Below, one piece after another: positions 25,511 to 35,231 of a DNA stretch of 64,000 bases (position 1 is its first letter; each line of letters begins with the position of its first letter). Source of the DNA: CAVYVZ01 sp963772065. GTDB lineage: Bacteria; Acidobacteriota; Vicinamibacteria; Vicinamibacterales; UBA2999. The stretch covers positions 62,001 to 126,000 of the forward strand of contig CAVYVZ010000008.1 in the NCBI GenBank assembly GCA_963772065.1. Reading direction: 5' to 3'. The notes beneath the pieces are model-generated. The model did no database searches. It was not told the origin of the DNA and saw only the letters and a program-made list of their open reading frames with translations. The translations under genes were made by a program, and so were the position numbers.

Positions 25511-28283
25511 CTATTTCACCATGGCGGTCGTGGCGGCCGTCGACGTCTGGCCTACTGAATCCGTCACCCAGATCCGTACTGGATACGCACCGCGCCGCCG
25601 CCAGGCGTGAACCGCGGTAATGCCTGTGTCCGCGCCCACGGATGTCGGCACGATCGTGGTGTCCGACTTGAGCGAGCCTGGCGACTTGCCGGAATACACG
25701 TTCGAGCTGATCACAATCTGATCGAACATCACGCCGTCTTCGCGCTGTTGGATTCTCAGTTTCTGCGGGCCGGCGGTCTGGAAGTATATCGGCGTGCCGA
25801 CCGAGCACCAGCCGCCGTCGCTCCAGCCCCAGCCGGCAAGGCCGGCGTGGTCGCAGGCCTCCAGGATCATGTGCATGCTTCCCGTTGTGCCGATTCGATG
25901 GATCGCCGCTCCGCTGGCCGTCACGGCGCGATCGAACTGGAGGTGCAGCGAATCGCCCGTCCATAGGTCCCGTTCGGCCTTGAGGCGTACCCATATCCAG
26001 TACGGAACGCCCGCGCCAGCTTCGAAGGTCACCTCCACATAGCTCGAGGGAGCGGCGAGTGCCGTTACGCGCTTCGGCTCCGCCAGTCCCGGATTCTGGA
26101 TCGCGACACCGCCCGCGGCGCCGCTCGCGTTCACGCGGCGCCACCTCGTTCCGTGAATGTTCGCGGCCGGGATGTCCGACGCGCGCAGGACGATGTCTTC
26201 TCCAAAATGCCAGTCGTACCGGACGAGCGGCGCCTCCGCGTCGGTCGACGCGCCACCATTCACGGTGGTCGCGGTCGCGGCCATTGTGGAATACGGGCCG
26301 CCCGCATTCGCCACTGGTGGCTGGTTCACCGACGGTTGGGGTGCGGGGGCAGGCGCCGGCGGCGGCGGAGGGGTGCTGCCTCCGGAGGCGGTCGACCACG
26401 TGCTCGACTTCTGGGCAGTCAGCAGCGTGCCGAGGTTGGCCCCGACATCCGTGCCATCCGTCGCCCTGTTGTTGTAGGTGCTCACCGACGCAAGGCGCCA
26501 ATCGCCCGTTGACGGGCTGACGAACTGGGAAAGAAAGTCGGCCGCCGGCGGAAAGTAATTGCCGCTCGGGTACCACGACGCGGTGCCGCCTGCGAGCACA
26601 TTCCCCTTGACGACCGCGCCTGGAAAGTACTTGGCCAGCGTCTGGTTTCCGCTGGCGGTGCCCTGACCCTTTATCCCGTAGGTGTTGTGCCTCGCGATAT
26701 TGTTCGTGAACACGAATCCCGTTGCGCCCCCCGACATCGCCTCGACCACCGTGCCCTCGTTGTCGATCGTGTTGTGATCGACCACGACGCCCGCGGGGGT
26801 TTCGCTGATCTCCAGGAAGCGTCCCGTGTTGCCGAACACGTTGTCCAGGTCCTCGAAGAGATTGTTGCGGATGGTGATGTTGCGCGCCTGCTGGCTCGTG
26901 TATCCCGTCCGGTCGTCGCGTCCCAGGACGTAGATCCCCGCTGCAACATGCCGGACAGTGTTGTTGGTGAACGTCACATCGCGCACCACCGACCAGGGTG
27001 CTTTCCCCGATTGATTGCGCACCGTGAAGAGGATGGCCTGGCCCTGTTGGCCGGCCAGCCAGTTGTATTCCATCACGTTGCCGTCGATCGTCACCCGCTG
27101 CGCGTTTTTCAGCTCCAGCAGGTTCTTCACCGCCCACTTGTGGCCCGTGGTCCGCGGCGTTGCGGAGCCCTCGTTTGCGCCTTTGTAGGTGAAGTTCGTC
27201 TGCGTGCCGCTCGTGTCGAGATACACCTTCTGCGCGTTGGACGACGTTCCACGATAAATCCGGTACTTGTCGGCCCCCGGGACCGAGGACCACGACAGCG
27301 TGACCGAACGGCCCGCCGACACCGTGGCCTTCGTTTCGATTGAGCCGGCTGAATAGACGTATGCACCGCCCGTGGCCATCACGGCCGCGACCTTGAAGTA
27401 GTGCGTCCCGGCGGCGAGACTCCCTGTCGTGCTCGACGCGGCGGCGGCCGGCATCGCAGGCGCCGCCAGCGCAGGACTGCGCCATTTCAGATCCTTCGCC
27501 ATGTAGTTCGCGCGGATCTGAATGTCGCTCGGAACGAGATTGAGGATCTTCGGATCGTCTCCGCCGAACTGAATGTTCTCGCCGGCGGCTTCGAGATGAT
27601 TGTTGATGATCCGGAAGGGCCCCGGGCCGTTGGTGCTGCTGATCGCCTGGGAGTCGGCCAGACTCCAGAAATTCTCGAAGTAGCTGTTCAGAATGTCGGT
27701 CGACGCGCTGTTCAGATAAATCCCCCGCTTCATCCCTTTGACAGCGTGACCATGGAGCCACACCCTGTCGATGACCAGCGAGTGCGGTACCTGCGACAGC
27801 GACGTCTGACCAGTGCCCACGCCGAGCTCCACGAGCGTTTCGTAGCCGACGTTGGCGGTTCCATCGATCTCGACGAACTGGATGCGGTAGTGATGCGCAC
27901 CGGCCGACGCTCTGAAGATCGCCGTCGACTTCGACGTTCCGCCGGCGCCCAGGAGCCGCGCCAGCGCGCTTCTCCGCGTGTTCCATCCGGGCTTCCCTTC
28001 GGGAATGAGCCGGACGCCTGCCGCCGGGAAGTTCGAGTCGGCCGCATCGGACCGGATCGTGATGAACTGCGTCGAGGAGGTGTTCTTGTTGCGCAGGACA
28101 TAGTTGCCGACGAACGTCTGCCCCGCGCGCAGCAGAATCGTGTCGCCCGGCACCGCCGCATCGATGGCCGCCTGCACGTTCGAGTACCTGACAACCACTC
28201 GAGCAGACTGTGCGATTGGCCGCCTCGGCGGCTCCGGCGAGCATCAAGGCAGCAGAAGCGAACACACCGACGGCGAAGCGCAT
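25511..28283 (-). CDS. Secreted parallel beta-helix protein with FN3-like and split PKD/carbohydrate-binding-like domains, one frameshift
   Basis: The signal peptide MRFAVGVFASAALMLAGAAEA starts at ATG 28283 in one frame. About 30 codons in, at about 28190-28205, a single-base deletion moves the rest into the frame containing NVQAAIDAAVPGDTILLRAG, the usual entry of a pectate-lyase-like right-handed beta-helix. The helix spans about residues 30-550 and is interrupted by an FN3-like segment (VTLSWSSVPGADKYRIYRG). A Pro-rich linker precedes a PKD domain (NQPPVANAGGPYS) that breaks after DWHFGE, is followed by about 150 residues resembling a galactose-binding/CBM fold, and resumes near the end (YPVRIWVTDSVG). 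Total is about 923 residues. Extracellular polysaccharide binding or cleavage is likely; no catalytic site was identified. Confidence 0.75.
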
Positions 28284-28446
28284 CAACGTCTCCGATTGAA
28301 TGGTTGGGTTCTTGAACGGCCGGCTACAGGCAAGGAACCGGCCACACGGCAGGGTCGCCCTGTATTGAAGAATAACGCTGCTTGCCGGACGCCGGCCGAT
28401 CGCACCGTCCGCCAACGCAACTGAGCAAAAAACCTTACTTACACGC

Positions 28447-30024
28447 TCACGGTTCGGGAAGGCGCCGAAGGAGGGCGAAGACGGGCCGGAGGCGCGCGCA
28501 ATCGGCACCTTTTCCGGGCATCCATTCTTCGCAGGCGGTGCCGGCCAGCTTCTCGATCATCCGTTCGCGCGAGGCGCTCACGTTTGGAGCGCCGCCGTCT
28601 TTGTGCTTGTTGTAGTTCCCAAGGTGCGGGGGCGGCGCGTCGCCGATCACGTTCCCCGAGATCTGCAGGTCGGCGCCGACAAAAGCCTCGATACCGGCGC
28701 CGAAATGCGCGCCGTCGGGTGCGGTGATTCCGTATTTGCCGTTGCTGGTGATGACGTTGTCCACCAGCCTCAGGCCCTCCATGGCGCCGCCGGGCCCCAG
28801 CGTGTCCTTGTCCGACCACGCGCGACCGTAGGATCCGACGAGCCATGCGGGGCTCGCGTTGATGAACGTCGATCGCTCGATGCGGATATCGTGTCGCCCC
28901 AGCACGTTCGAGATGTGAATCGGCCGGCCGGGTCCCGAGATCTGGATATACGCGTTTCGAAGCGTCACGCCGCGCAGCTTCCCGTCGCTGTGCGTGCCGC
29001 GCTGCCACGCATAGCCTTGCAAGGAGACGCCGCCGCCGGCATTCAGCATCACGAGGTCCTCGACCAGGACGTTCTCGAGGTTTCCACACTCGCGGCAGAG
29101 GCCGTTGGTGGCGTAGGTGATGAGCACACCCATCCCATCCTGCGCCGCGCGCCAGTTGTTGACCGCAAGCACGCGCCGGGCGGTGATGTTCCTGCCATGC
29201 TTGAACTCGAGCAGGTTCTTGACCTGCCGGTTGCGGCCGTCTTCCTTCCAGCGAAGCGGCTTGTGCAGGATGACGTCCTCGATCACCCAGTCCTCCGGCG
29301 CCATCTCGGGCGATGCGATCGGAGCGCCCCCGATCATCAGGCTCTCCGCCCCCGCGGCGAGGTAGGAATGCCGGACCGTCACGCGCTTGCCGCCGTTCCA
29401 GGCGCCGATGCACTGCGCGTCCTGCCCCGGCGTGAAGACCTCCTCGCACCACACTTGCGCGATGTCGATGTCCTGGCCGTTGGCTGCGATCCCGCGCTTT
29501 TGCCCGAACGTCCGATCGCCCTGGATCAGCACCTGGCGGATTGAGATGCTCCGTGCCATGTTCGCGGCGCTCGCCTCGCGCCCGGTGCCGATCCGGATCA
29601 CATCGCCCTGCCCCATCGGCGGGTTGGCCTCGAAGGACAGGCCAACGAGGGTGACGTACCCACCGCTGTCGCCGTTCCGGATGTCGACCGCGGCGGTTCC
29701 GCGCGCCGACCCGCGCAGCACGGCCATGCGCGGCTTGTCATCCGGCGTGACCAGGCCATCCCACGAAGGGCCCTTGTCTTTCCAGCCCCGCGTGGTGATG
29801 GTGAGGCGCTTGTCGGCCGCCGCGCCGATCTTCGGCTTGATGACGATGGTGCCGTCGTAGACCTTGGCCGGGTCGAGCGTCAGCGTGGTGCCAGCGGGAG
29901 CGGTATCGATCGCTTCCTGGAGGGCCTGGGCGCAGGCCTGTCCGCTCTCCGCGCACGGCACGTGGACCTCTGCGTGTGCTGCGCCGTCTCCCCACGTGGA
30001 GAGGATCAGCAGCGCGGCGATCAC
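28447..30024 (-). CDS. Secreted parallel beta-helix protein
   Basis: Protein of 525 residues with a signal peptide (VIAALLILSTWGDGAAHA) followed by QALQEAIDTAPAGTTLTLDPA, the typical N-terminal cap of a right-handed beta-helix. Repeats of short beta-strand turns follow throughout, with short conserved pieces shared with the neighbouring beta-helix gene (VKNLLEFKHGRNITARRV versus VKNLLELKNAQRVTIDGNV), so the two are paralogues. The start is GTG 30024, overlapping the methyltransferase stop (GTGA). The substrate is unknown; a polysaccharide lyase/epimerase or adhesin-like role is inferred from the fold. Confidence 0.72.
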   Translation of the reverse strand: MIAALLILSTWGDGAAHAEVHVPCAESGQACAQALQEAIDTAPAGTTLTLDPAKVYDGTIVIKPKIGAAADKRLTITTRGWKDKGPSWDGLVTPDDKPRMAVLRGSARGTAAVDIRNGDSGGYVTLVGLSFEANPPMGQGDVIRIGTGREASAANMARSISIRQVLIQGDRTFGQKRGIAANGQDIDIAQVWCEEVFTPGQDAQCIGAWNGGKRVTVRHSYLAAGAESLMIGGAPIASPEMAPEDWVIEDVILHKPLRWKEDGRNRQVKNLLEFKHGRNITARRVLAVNNWRAAQDGMGVLITYATNGLCRECGNLENVLVEDLVMLNAGGGVSLQGYAWQRGTHSDGKLRGVTLRNAYIQISGPGRPIHISNVLGRHDIRIERSTFINASPAWLVGSYGRAWSDKDTLGPGGAMEGLRLVDNVITSNGKYGITAPDGAHFGAGIEAFVGADLQISGNVIGDAPPPHLGNYNKHKDGGAPNVSASRERMIEKLAGTACEEWMPGKGADCARLRPVFALLRRLPEP

Positions 30025-30821
30025 AACACCGGCGGGCACGGCTTGCGGAGCTCGAACACGGTCACGGTCGCGTACGTCCTGAGCCACGGGTATGCGGCGA
30101 GGAGACGTCCGTCGAGCGCCACGAGCCGTGCGTCGAGCGCCTTGGATGCGCCGAGCATCCTCGCAATGCGCACGAACGGCAGCATGAACTCGCGGCCGCG
30201 CAGGCGCTCGAACGGACGACTGAACGCTTCCATCTCTGAGGGCAGCAGCGGCCTCTCGTACGGCGAGACGTTCGGCTGCCGGTATGGAATCAACGGCCGC
30301 AGCGCGCGCATCAGGCGTGACTGGCGGATCGGCTCGCGGAAGATCGCCCGGCCTCCCGGGCGCAGGACGCGAAACACCTCGCGCGATGCGGCCGTGACAT
30401 CGAGGTGATGCAGCACGACGTTGCCGACCACGAGGTCCATCGACGCGTCCGGAAGCGGAATCGCGTGCGCCGAACCGCACAGGAACCGAACGCTCTCCCG
30501 CACATCGTCTTCGACCGCCCGGCGCGCGGCCTGCTCCAGGAGATCGGGAGAGAGATCGAGTCCGTAGACACGGCACCCCCGCGCCGCCAGCAGCGCCGTA
30601 TTGCAGCCGTCGCCGCATCCGAAGTCGAGCACGTCCCGGCCGCGGACGTCGCCGATCAGGTGATAGACGTATTCGAGGGGATACAGCGTGTCGGCTGGCG
30701 GGTTCGCGTAGCGCCGCAAAACACCGGGCGAGGTCGGCTGGACATCGCGACGCGCCGCCTGACCGCGGCTGCGCGCGATCTCGGCGCGCTCCCACTGAAT
30801 CAGGCCGGATCGGCTAGCCAT
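30021..30821 (-). CDS. Class I SAM-dependent methyltransferase
   Basis: Rossmann-fold methyltransferase with motif I VLDFGCGDGCN (about residue 70), the acidic end of strand 2 (YGLDLSPD), and motif post-I with DLVVGNVVLHHLD. The C-terminal part is rich in aromatic and proline residues and may contact the acceptor. The start is uncertain: ATG 30821 (MASRSGLIQWERAE) is used here, and upstream starts at 30836 and 30878 (GTG) add 5-19 residues. It is coupled to the beta-helix gene, so it may modify a sugar or lipid used in the same surface structure. The exact substrate is unknown. Confidence 0.75.
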   Translation of the reverse strand: MASRSGLIQWERAEIARSRGQAARRDVQPTSPGVLRRYANPPADTLYPLEYVYHLIGDVRGRDVLDFGCGDGCNTALLAARGCRVYGLDLSPDLLEQAARRAVEDDVRESVRFLCGSAHAIPLPDASMDLVVGNVVLHHLDVTAASREVFRVLRPGGRAIFREPIRQSRLMRALRPLIPYRQPNVSPYERPLLPSEMEAFSRPFERLRGREFMLPFVRIARMLGASKALDARLVALDGRLLAAYPWLRTYATVTVFELRKPCPPVL

Positions 30822-31012
30822 GCGCGGCCCGTTCATGCAAGGACCGAACCGGCCGTTGTGAGGCAGGGCATCCGGCACGATGCCAGACGCCCCGCCGAGC
30901 CACCTTATTTACAGAGGGGGCAGCAACCGGTCGCGGCGGTCTCGCGGCATCCTCTCAGATAGCGTGGCGGGTCATCCGACACCCTGTCAGCGTAGGGGCT
31001 CAAGTGGAGTGG

Positions 31013-31056
31013 AAGGTCAAGCTCTTGACCTTCAAGTCGTCTTGAGGGTGACAAAA
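31013..31056 (+). promoter_or_regulatory. MerR-type promoter/operator region upstream of merR-like gene
   Basis: A perfect palindrome (AAGGTCAAG-CT-CTTGACCTT, 31013-31032) contains TTGACC as a -35 box. An overlapping dyad CCTTCAAG-TCGT-CTTGAGGG lies in the spacer before an AT-rich -10-like GACAAAAT (31050-31057). A long spacer of 19-20 bp with a dyad inside is the hallmark of MerR-regulated promoters. The start codon is only about 8-14 bp after the -10, so the transcript would be leaderless or nearly so. Confidence 0.6.
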
Positions 31057-31063
31057 TAGGGGG

Positions 31064-31450
31064 ATGGCAGGCTTGCTGATCGGCGACGTGGCGAAGCGTG
31101 CAGGCGTGTCGCCTCCGACGATCCGGTACTACGAAGAGATCGGACTGCTGCCGGCAACGTCGCGATCTGCCTCCGGATACCGGCGATACTGGGACACGGC
31201 GGTGGAAGACCTTCGCTTCATCCGGAAGGCGCAGGCGCTCGGATTTGCTCTCGATGAAGTGGGCGAGATCCTCCGGTTGTCGCGTTCGGGGAAGCCGCCA
31301 TGTGAGCGCGTGCTCTCGCTGGCGCATGAGCATCTGGCTGCAATCGACGAACGCATCCGGCACCTTCAGAGCTGTCGCGATCATCTCGCGTCTGATCTCG
31401 CGAAATGGGACGCAGAGGGAACGTCCGTGACGTGCCGCGGCCTTTGCTAG
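31064..31450 (+). CDS. MerR-family transcriptional regulator (metal-type)
   Basis: Protein of 128 residues. N-terminal winged helix: IGDVAKRAGVSPPTIRYYEEIGLLP, with SGYRRY wing. A long dimerization helix follows (AHEHLAAIDERIRHLQSCRDHLASDL). Cysteines in KPPCERV, LQSCRD and the C-terminal TCRGLC are placed as in the Hg/Zn/Pb-responsive branch, so a metal ligand is likely. AGGGGG directly precedes the ATG. The downstream gene is a secreted outer-membrane protein that may be its target, which is inferred from position. Confidence 0.85.
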   Translation: MAGLLIGDVAKRAGVSPPTIRYYEEIGLLPATSRSASGYRRYWDTAVEDLRFIRKAQALGFALDEVGEILRLSRSGKPPCERVLSLAHEHLAAIDERIRHLQSCRDHLASDLAKWDAEGTSVTCRGLC

Positions 31451-31590
31451 TGGATCTCCGAAGCAGAGCCCGATTCGGAAAAGAGGAACGTCGCTGTCAC
31501 GATGAAGCCGGTTCAGCGCGCCCGACGTGCACGGAGCGGCCGGCGATGAGCACGCGCGAGACTCGCGCTCGTGTTTTTGGGAGCTTCTGA

Positions 31591-32556
31591 ATGTTCAAGC
31601 GAACAATCTGCGCCATGGTGATCGCGGGGGCGGTATGGGCATTGCCCGCGCCTGCTTCCGCGCAAATGACGTGAAGCGGCTGCGCCAATCCGTACCTGCC
31701 AGGCTGGCGGGGCGTACTGACCGAAGGCGTCTCAGGAAGCCGCGTCAAGATCGGCGCCTGGTACGTGGCCGAGGATCGCGACGAGGCGTACGACGGATCC
31801 TCGGAAGTCGAGAACCCGATGCGCGAGCGCACTCGCATTCAGGTCCCGCTGCTCACCGTCGACGTTCGCGTGACGCAGCAATTCGGCGTACAGGCCGCTG
31901 CCAGCATTCCCGACGTCACGCGCAGCGCCGTGGTGCCGCGTCCGACTGGTGCGATCGACTTCTCAGAAACATTCAGCGGAATTGGCGACACGTCGGTACT
32001 CGGCTGGTACAAACTGCGGCCGATGCGCGGCTGGTACACGGTGCTGAACGCGGGCGCGTCGCTGCCGACCGGAAAGACGGAAACCCCCCGCTTCCGCAGC
32101 GAGCTCGAGGGTGGCAGCCTCGTACCTCTTTCCCGTCTTCAGCGCGGTTCCGGTACGTTCGACCCGCTGTTTGGCTTGAACGTCGCCCGGCGCTTTCAAC
32201 CGTTGACGGTGTTCAGCAGTGTCGCCGCGCGGACGCCTGTTGCGAAGAATGACGACGGGCTGCGAACCGGTGCATCGTGGGAGATCAACAGCGGGCTCGC
32301 CCGCGACGTCGGAACGTCTCGCGTCTCAGCGCTTGCGCGTGTCGGCTGGCTGCACCGTCAGCAGGATTCGTTTCGGGGGACGCCCGTTCTCGTCGGCGGC
32401 GGGAACTGGCTGTACGTGACGCCAGGTCTCGCCGCGCAGATCGGCAAGGGCGTCAACGTGCAGGCGGAAGTGAAGGTTCCGGTCTACCGGTCGCTCGCGA
32501 ACAAGCAGCTGGATTCGTCGGCGATCTTCCAATTCGGGATCAGTCGCGCATTCTGA
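31591..32556 (+). CDS. Outer-membrane protein (transporter/porin-like) with an in-frame UGA after the signal peptide
   Basis: ATG 31591, preceded by GGGAG, opens a signal peptide ending PAPASAQ. At 31672-31674 the frame contains TGA, then continues uninterrupted in the same frame as a beta-barrel-type protein (VDVRVTQQFGVQ, FNPLF-type strands, final ISRAF) to 32556. Translated through, the stop lies in a UXXC position (X-S-G-C) directly after the processed N-terminus. Either a substitution changed Cys TGC/TGT to TGA, or it is a selenocysteine codon, or the gene is inactive. The C-terminal phenylalanine fits an outer-membrane barrel. It lies downstream of merR and may be metal-related. Confidence 0.65.
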
Positions 32557-32630
32557 AAGGGCACATCAGAGAGGGCGATCAGAACAAGCCTGAATGGATT
32601 GGTGGTGGCCAGGGGCGGAATTGTGCCCGC

Positions 32631-32654
32631 TCGCGCGGCCGAGAGGCCGCGCGA
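32631..32654. terminator. GC-rich hairpin after the outer-membrane protein gene
   Basis: A perfect 10-bp stem (TCGCGCGGCC / GGCCGCGCGA) capped by a GAGA tetraloop, 75 bp after the stop codon and just inside the island boundary. The T-run that would mark an intrinsic terminator is weak. The 300 bp between the neighbouring genes otherwise hold the tRNA-Phe 3' copy and nothing else recognisable. Confidence 0.5.
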
Positions 32655-32856
32655 CGTGCTCGGAGCCTCCTTTTCCGCGGCGTTCATCTGCGAGGATCCG
32701 AATCCACCTGCGGAAGACGCTCACACCGAAACGTCTCACAGCTCTGCGCCCTGCCGGAGAACGCGCTCGGCCTGCGTTCGCGTCTGCGTGCCGGACGCAG
32801 CGCGCGAGGATGGGAACCTCTTGCGGGTGGGACTATAATCGCCGCCCTGCCTTGAG

Positions 32857-33552
32857 GTGCCCCTCATGCGGAAGACACTCGCGTTCGTTGGCGTCGCGTT
32901 CGTTCTGTTGTCCGCCTCGGCTCACGCGAAATCCGTGACACTCGACTTCGAGGGGAGCGGATGGGGCTTCAATGACCATGAGTGGAAATTTCTTGGCTGT
33001 GGCACCCTTCCCGAGCAGTGCTCCTTCTGGGAGGGGTTGGCGGCAATCGGCGTAACTGAAGGATCGAGTATCTATTGGTCCCTCACGTTCGATGACAGCC
33101 TTCCGCCTCTCGACACGTTCGGCACCTATAGCGCGCTAAGAGGGGAAGTCACAATCGGCAGGAACTCGTATGCGTTGATCTCGCCGACCTTTTCGTTGGC
33201 CCCCTCTGGATCAATCGGGATGTTCAACGGGATGACGGGACCCTCGCTACCGCCCTCCAATGGGTTGGCGCTGGTGCCGGGGTTCTTCCAATTCGGCTAC
33301 TCATCAGCGGGCTTGATGGCCAGCCAGCTATCGTTAATCGACTGGACCAACCCTTCGCTCTTCACCTCAAGTAGCTCCAACCTGGCCTTCGTGGGCTTCA
33401 ATCCAGGTAATAACATTGGCATCGTCCAGCCTCGCTTGATCAGCGTCCGCGTGCCCGAGCAGACGTCACTGCGCATGCTGATGAGCGGTCTACTTGTCCT
33501 CATGGTGTTCAGTGTCACACGCCCGAGTAGATCAGCCAGAAATTCAACCTGA
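32857..33552 (+). CDS. Secreted protein with a VPEQ-type (PEP-CTERM-like) C-terminal anchor
   Basis: Protein of 231 residues. The signal peptide ends after ASAHA. A beta-rich mature part begins SVTLDFEGSGWGF. The end carries VPEQ, then a hydrophobic helix (LRMLMSGLLVLMVFSV) and a basic tail (TRPSRSARNST), the layout of PEP-CTERM exosortase signals but with VPEQ instead of VPEP. No exosortase is in the window. Its composition differs from flanking core genes, consistent with a place inside the tRNA-bounded island. Confidence 0.65.
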   Translation: MPLMRKTLAFVGVAFVLLSASAHAKSVTLDFEGSGWGFNDHEWKFLGCGTLPEQCSFWEGLAAIGVTEGSSIYWSLTFDDSLPPLDTFGTYSALRGEVTIGRNSYALISPTFSLAPSGSIGMFNGMTGPSLPPSNGLALVPGFFQFGYSSAGLMASQLSLIDWTNPSLFTSSSSNLAFVGFNPGNNIGIVQPRLISVRVPEQTSLRMLMSGLLVLMVFSVTRPSRSARNST

Positions 33553-33779
33553 CCTATCGGAACAGCGATGCGGTTCCGACTAGACCGAGCCGCCTATCGC
33601 CACGGCGGGTGCTAAGCATACCGAGAGAATAGCTGTCGCTCGCTTGATCGCATCGATAGCGGGTGCGCGCGTGTCCTGAAATGGACCCCGACGGCCACTT
33701 TCGGCACAGTCGGTTCATCGGCTTGCGCGAAGACAGGCCCGCGCGAGAAGTGAGGCGCGAGTAAGCGCCGGCGATCTTT

Positions 33780-34073
33780 TTATCGCGGCCAGCGACGACG
33801 CTCTGAGGTGAACTGCTCAAGCACATAGCCAGACGCGATTAACTGCGCCTCGAGTTGCGTCTGATGCTCAATCAGCTGGAGGACATCCGGGAAATCGTAT
33901 GCTGCTCTGTTTTTGCTCGGTCCCTTGACGGTGAGGCGGCCGCCGCTTCCGACAGCAGTGGCCTCTATGCGGACCGATTCAGGCCCTCGCGTGAAGAGCC
34001 ATGCGACGCGGGGAGCTTCCGGCGCGAAAACCACTGGACACTGCGTATCGGATCTGCGGCCGCGTGGCTTCAA
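33780..34073 (-). CDS. Small hypothetical protein
   Basis: Predicted 97-residue soluble protein. The N-terminal 25 residues are low-confidence; the rest (VAWLFTRGPESVRIEATAVG, then FPDVLQLIEHQTQLEAQL) looks like a compact beta-sheet followed by one helix. It resembles short stand-alone proteins that often read 'FTRG-ESVR', function unknown. Located in the island; about 230 bp without a recognised gene separate it from the VPEQ protein. Confidence 0.5.
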   Translation of the reverse strand: MKPRGRRSDTQCPVVFAPEAPRVAWLFTRGPESVRIEATAVGSGGRLTVKGPSKNRAAYDFPDVLQLIEHQTQLEAQLIASGYVLEQFTSERRRWPR

Positions 34074-34215
34074 CGGGTGTCCTTAATGAACCAAATGAAC
34101 GCTCTACCCGTTGAGTTCGGCGTTCACGACAGCGCATTGGAACAAAGGCCGGGTTGTCGTCAGGACGCGCTCGGCCAGCACCCGAATAGCCCGAGCGACT
34201 TCAACACGCCGACAT

Positions 34216-34527
34216 TCACCGAGCCGGCGTCACGCCAGGTATGGAAACTACTCTCACATCGCGATCCTGCTCTCGAATCGCGGAACTGAGCCAAGCGCCA
34301 CGTCGATACACTTCCAACCGCCGGACACCCACCCAACGGCGCTCAGCGAGCTGCAACGCTTCGTCATGCGTGGAGGCTACGATGGAATCTTCCCGCCGGT
34401 TGTTGACCCAAACGTAAAACTCAATCGCCCCGTCCCGAACCTTGCCAGTCATGCGCCTTGCCTCTTCGGAAGAGATCCAAGCCACAGGCAAGCCCATGCG
34501 CAAAGAGGGCGCCTGCCGCTCAGTCAA
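34216..34527 (-). CDS. Small hypothetical protein
   Basis: Predicted 103-residue soluble protein. From an internal MTGKVRDGAIEFYVWVNNRRE it has a beta-rich pattern, then a helix HDEALQLAERRW and a final basic strand. No known domain recognised. The start may be the internal ATG (about residue 26) rather than the first. Same strand and island as its neighbours. Confidence 0.42.
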   Translation of the reverse strand: MTERQAPSLRMGLPVAWISSEEARRMTGKVRDGAIEFYVWVNNRREDSIVASTHDEALQLAERRWVGVRRLEVYRRGAWLSSAIREQDRDVRVVSIPGVTPAR

Positions 34528-34625
34528 ACGCAGTATCGAAGAAAGCCCTCGGGCGCATTAGGGCATCTAACGGGGCCGATGCATTTTGTGAAGGCTGGAT
34601 GGGGAGCTCTGTCGTCAAGGGTGAA

Positions 34626-34892
34626 TCACCATTGATCAGGTTTGGTTCGCTCGACCGTGGGAGACCGAGGCGGCCTCGGAACCTCCTCGTCCATGTCATT
34701 CAGGGCTCGCCCCAAGAGCATCTGGCGAAGTTCGCGTAGTTCGTTGGCCGACCGGATTTGCTCCTGTTCGAGCTCAGCGATCCGTGACTCTATGTCGCCC
34801 AAGGTGAAGTGCGAGGTACCCATACCGGCGTTTACGATCCGGCAAGTGCCTCCGTTTAGCGACAATTCTGCGACGCTGAAGAGCGCGTGCAA
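34626..34892 (-). CDS. Small hypothetical coiled-coil protein
   Basis: Up to 88 residues. A continuous amphipathic helix (IESRIAELEQEQIRSANELRELRQML) suggests a short coiled coil; the tail is proline-rich. The start may be at MGTSHFTL within the frame. Unknown function; island gene. Confidence 0.4.
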   Translation of the reverse strand: MHALFSVAELSLNGGTCRIVNAGMGTSHFTLGDIESRIAELEQEQIRSANELRELRQMLLGRALNDMDEEVPRPPRSPTVERTKPDQW

Positions 34893-34956
34893 GGAAGAGC
34901 GGCGAAGGGCACACGGGATCGGACCGCCGATGGGTGCGGCTCCGCCGGGCGGGGTG

Positions 34957-35205
34957 CTACCGGAACAGGTCGACGGCGGACAGCAGCGCCATAACCACGA
35001 ACATGCCGATCAGCCACGCCCTTGTCCGCGGCGTCGCCGTTCGCGGCGGGCGCACGAACCACCAGATCGCAAACACCGAAAAGGCGATCAGTGAGATCCA
35101 GTCCTGCGTGGTTGCGCTCCACGGCAGCCTGAGGCCGAATGACACAGCGACAAGTACGGCGATGAACAATGCGGCGGACCAGAGAGTCGCCGTCAGCGTA
35201 CTCAT
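34957..35205 (-). CDS. Small three-span membrane protein
   Basis: Protein of 82 residues from ATG 35205 with three hydrophobic helices (about 5-25, 35-52, 62-80) and a basic loop (RPPRTATPRTRA) between the last two. No family recognised. It lies 26 bp downstream of the next island gene on the same strand. Confidence 0.55.
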   Translation of the reverse strand: MSTLTATLWSAALFIAVLVAVSFGLRLPWSATTQDWISLIAFSVFAIWWFVRPPRTATPRTRAWLIGMFVVMALLSAVDLFR

Positions 35206-35231
35206 GGTTATCCCTCGCGATACCGCGTCAC

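Noticed and set aside
24567..28508. A 1313-codon open frame on the minus strand across recA and the beta-helix gene
   Set aside because: It is antisense to recA and out of frame with the beta-helix product except for the short true signal peptide; high GC produces such long antisense frames.
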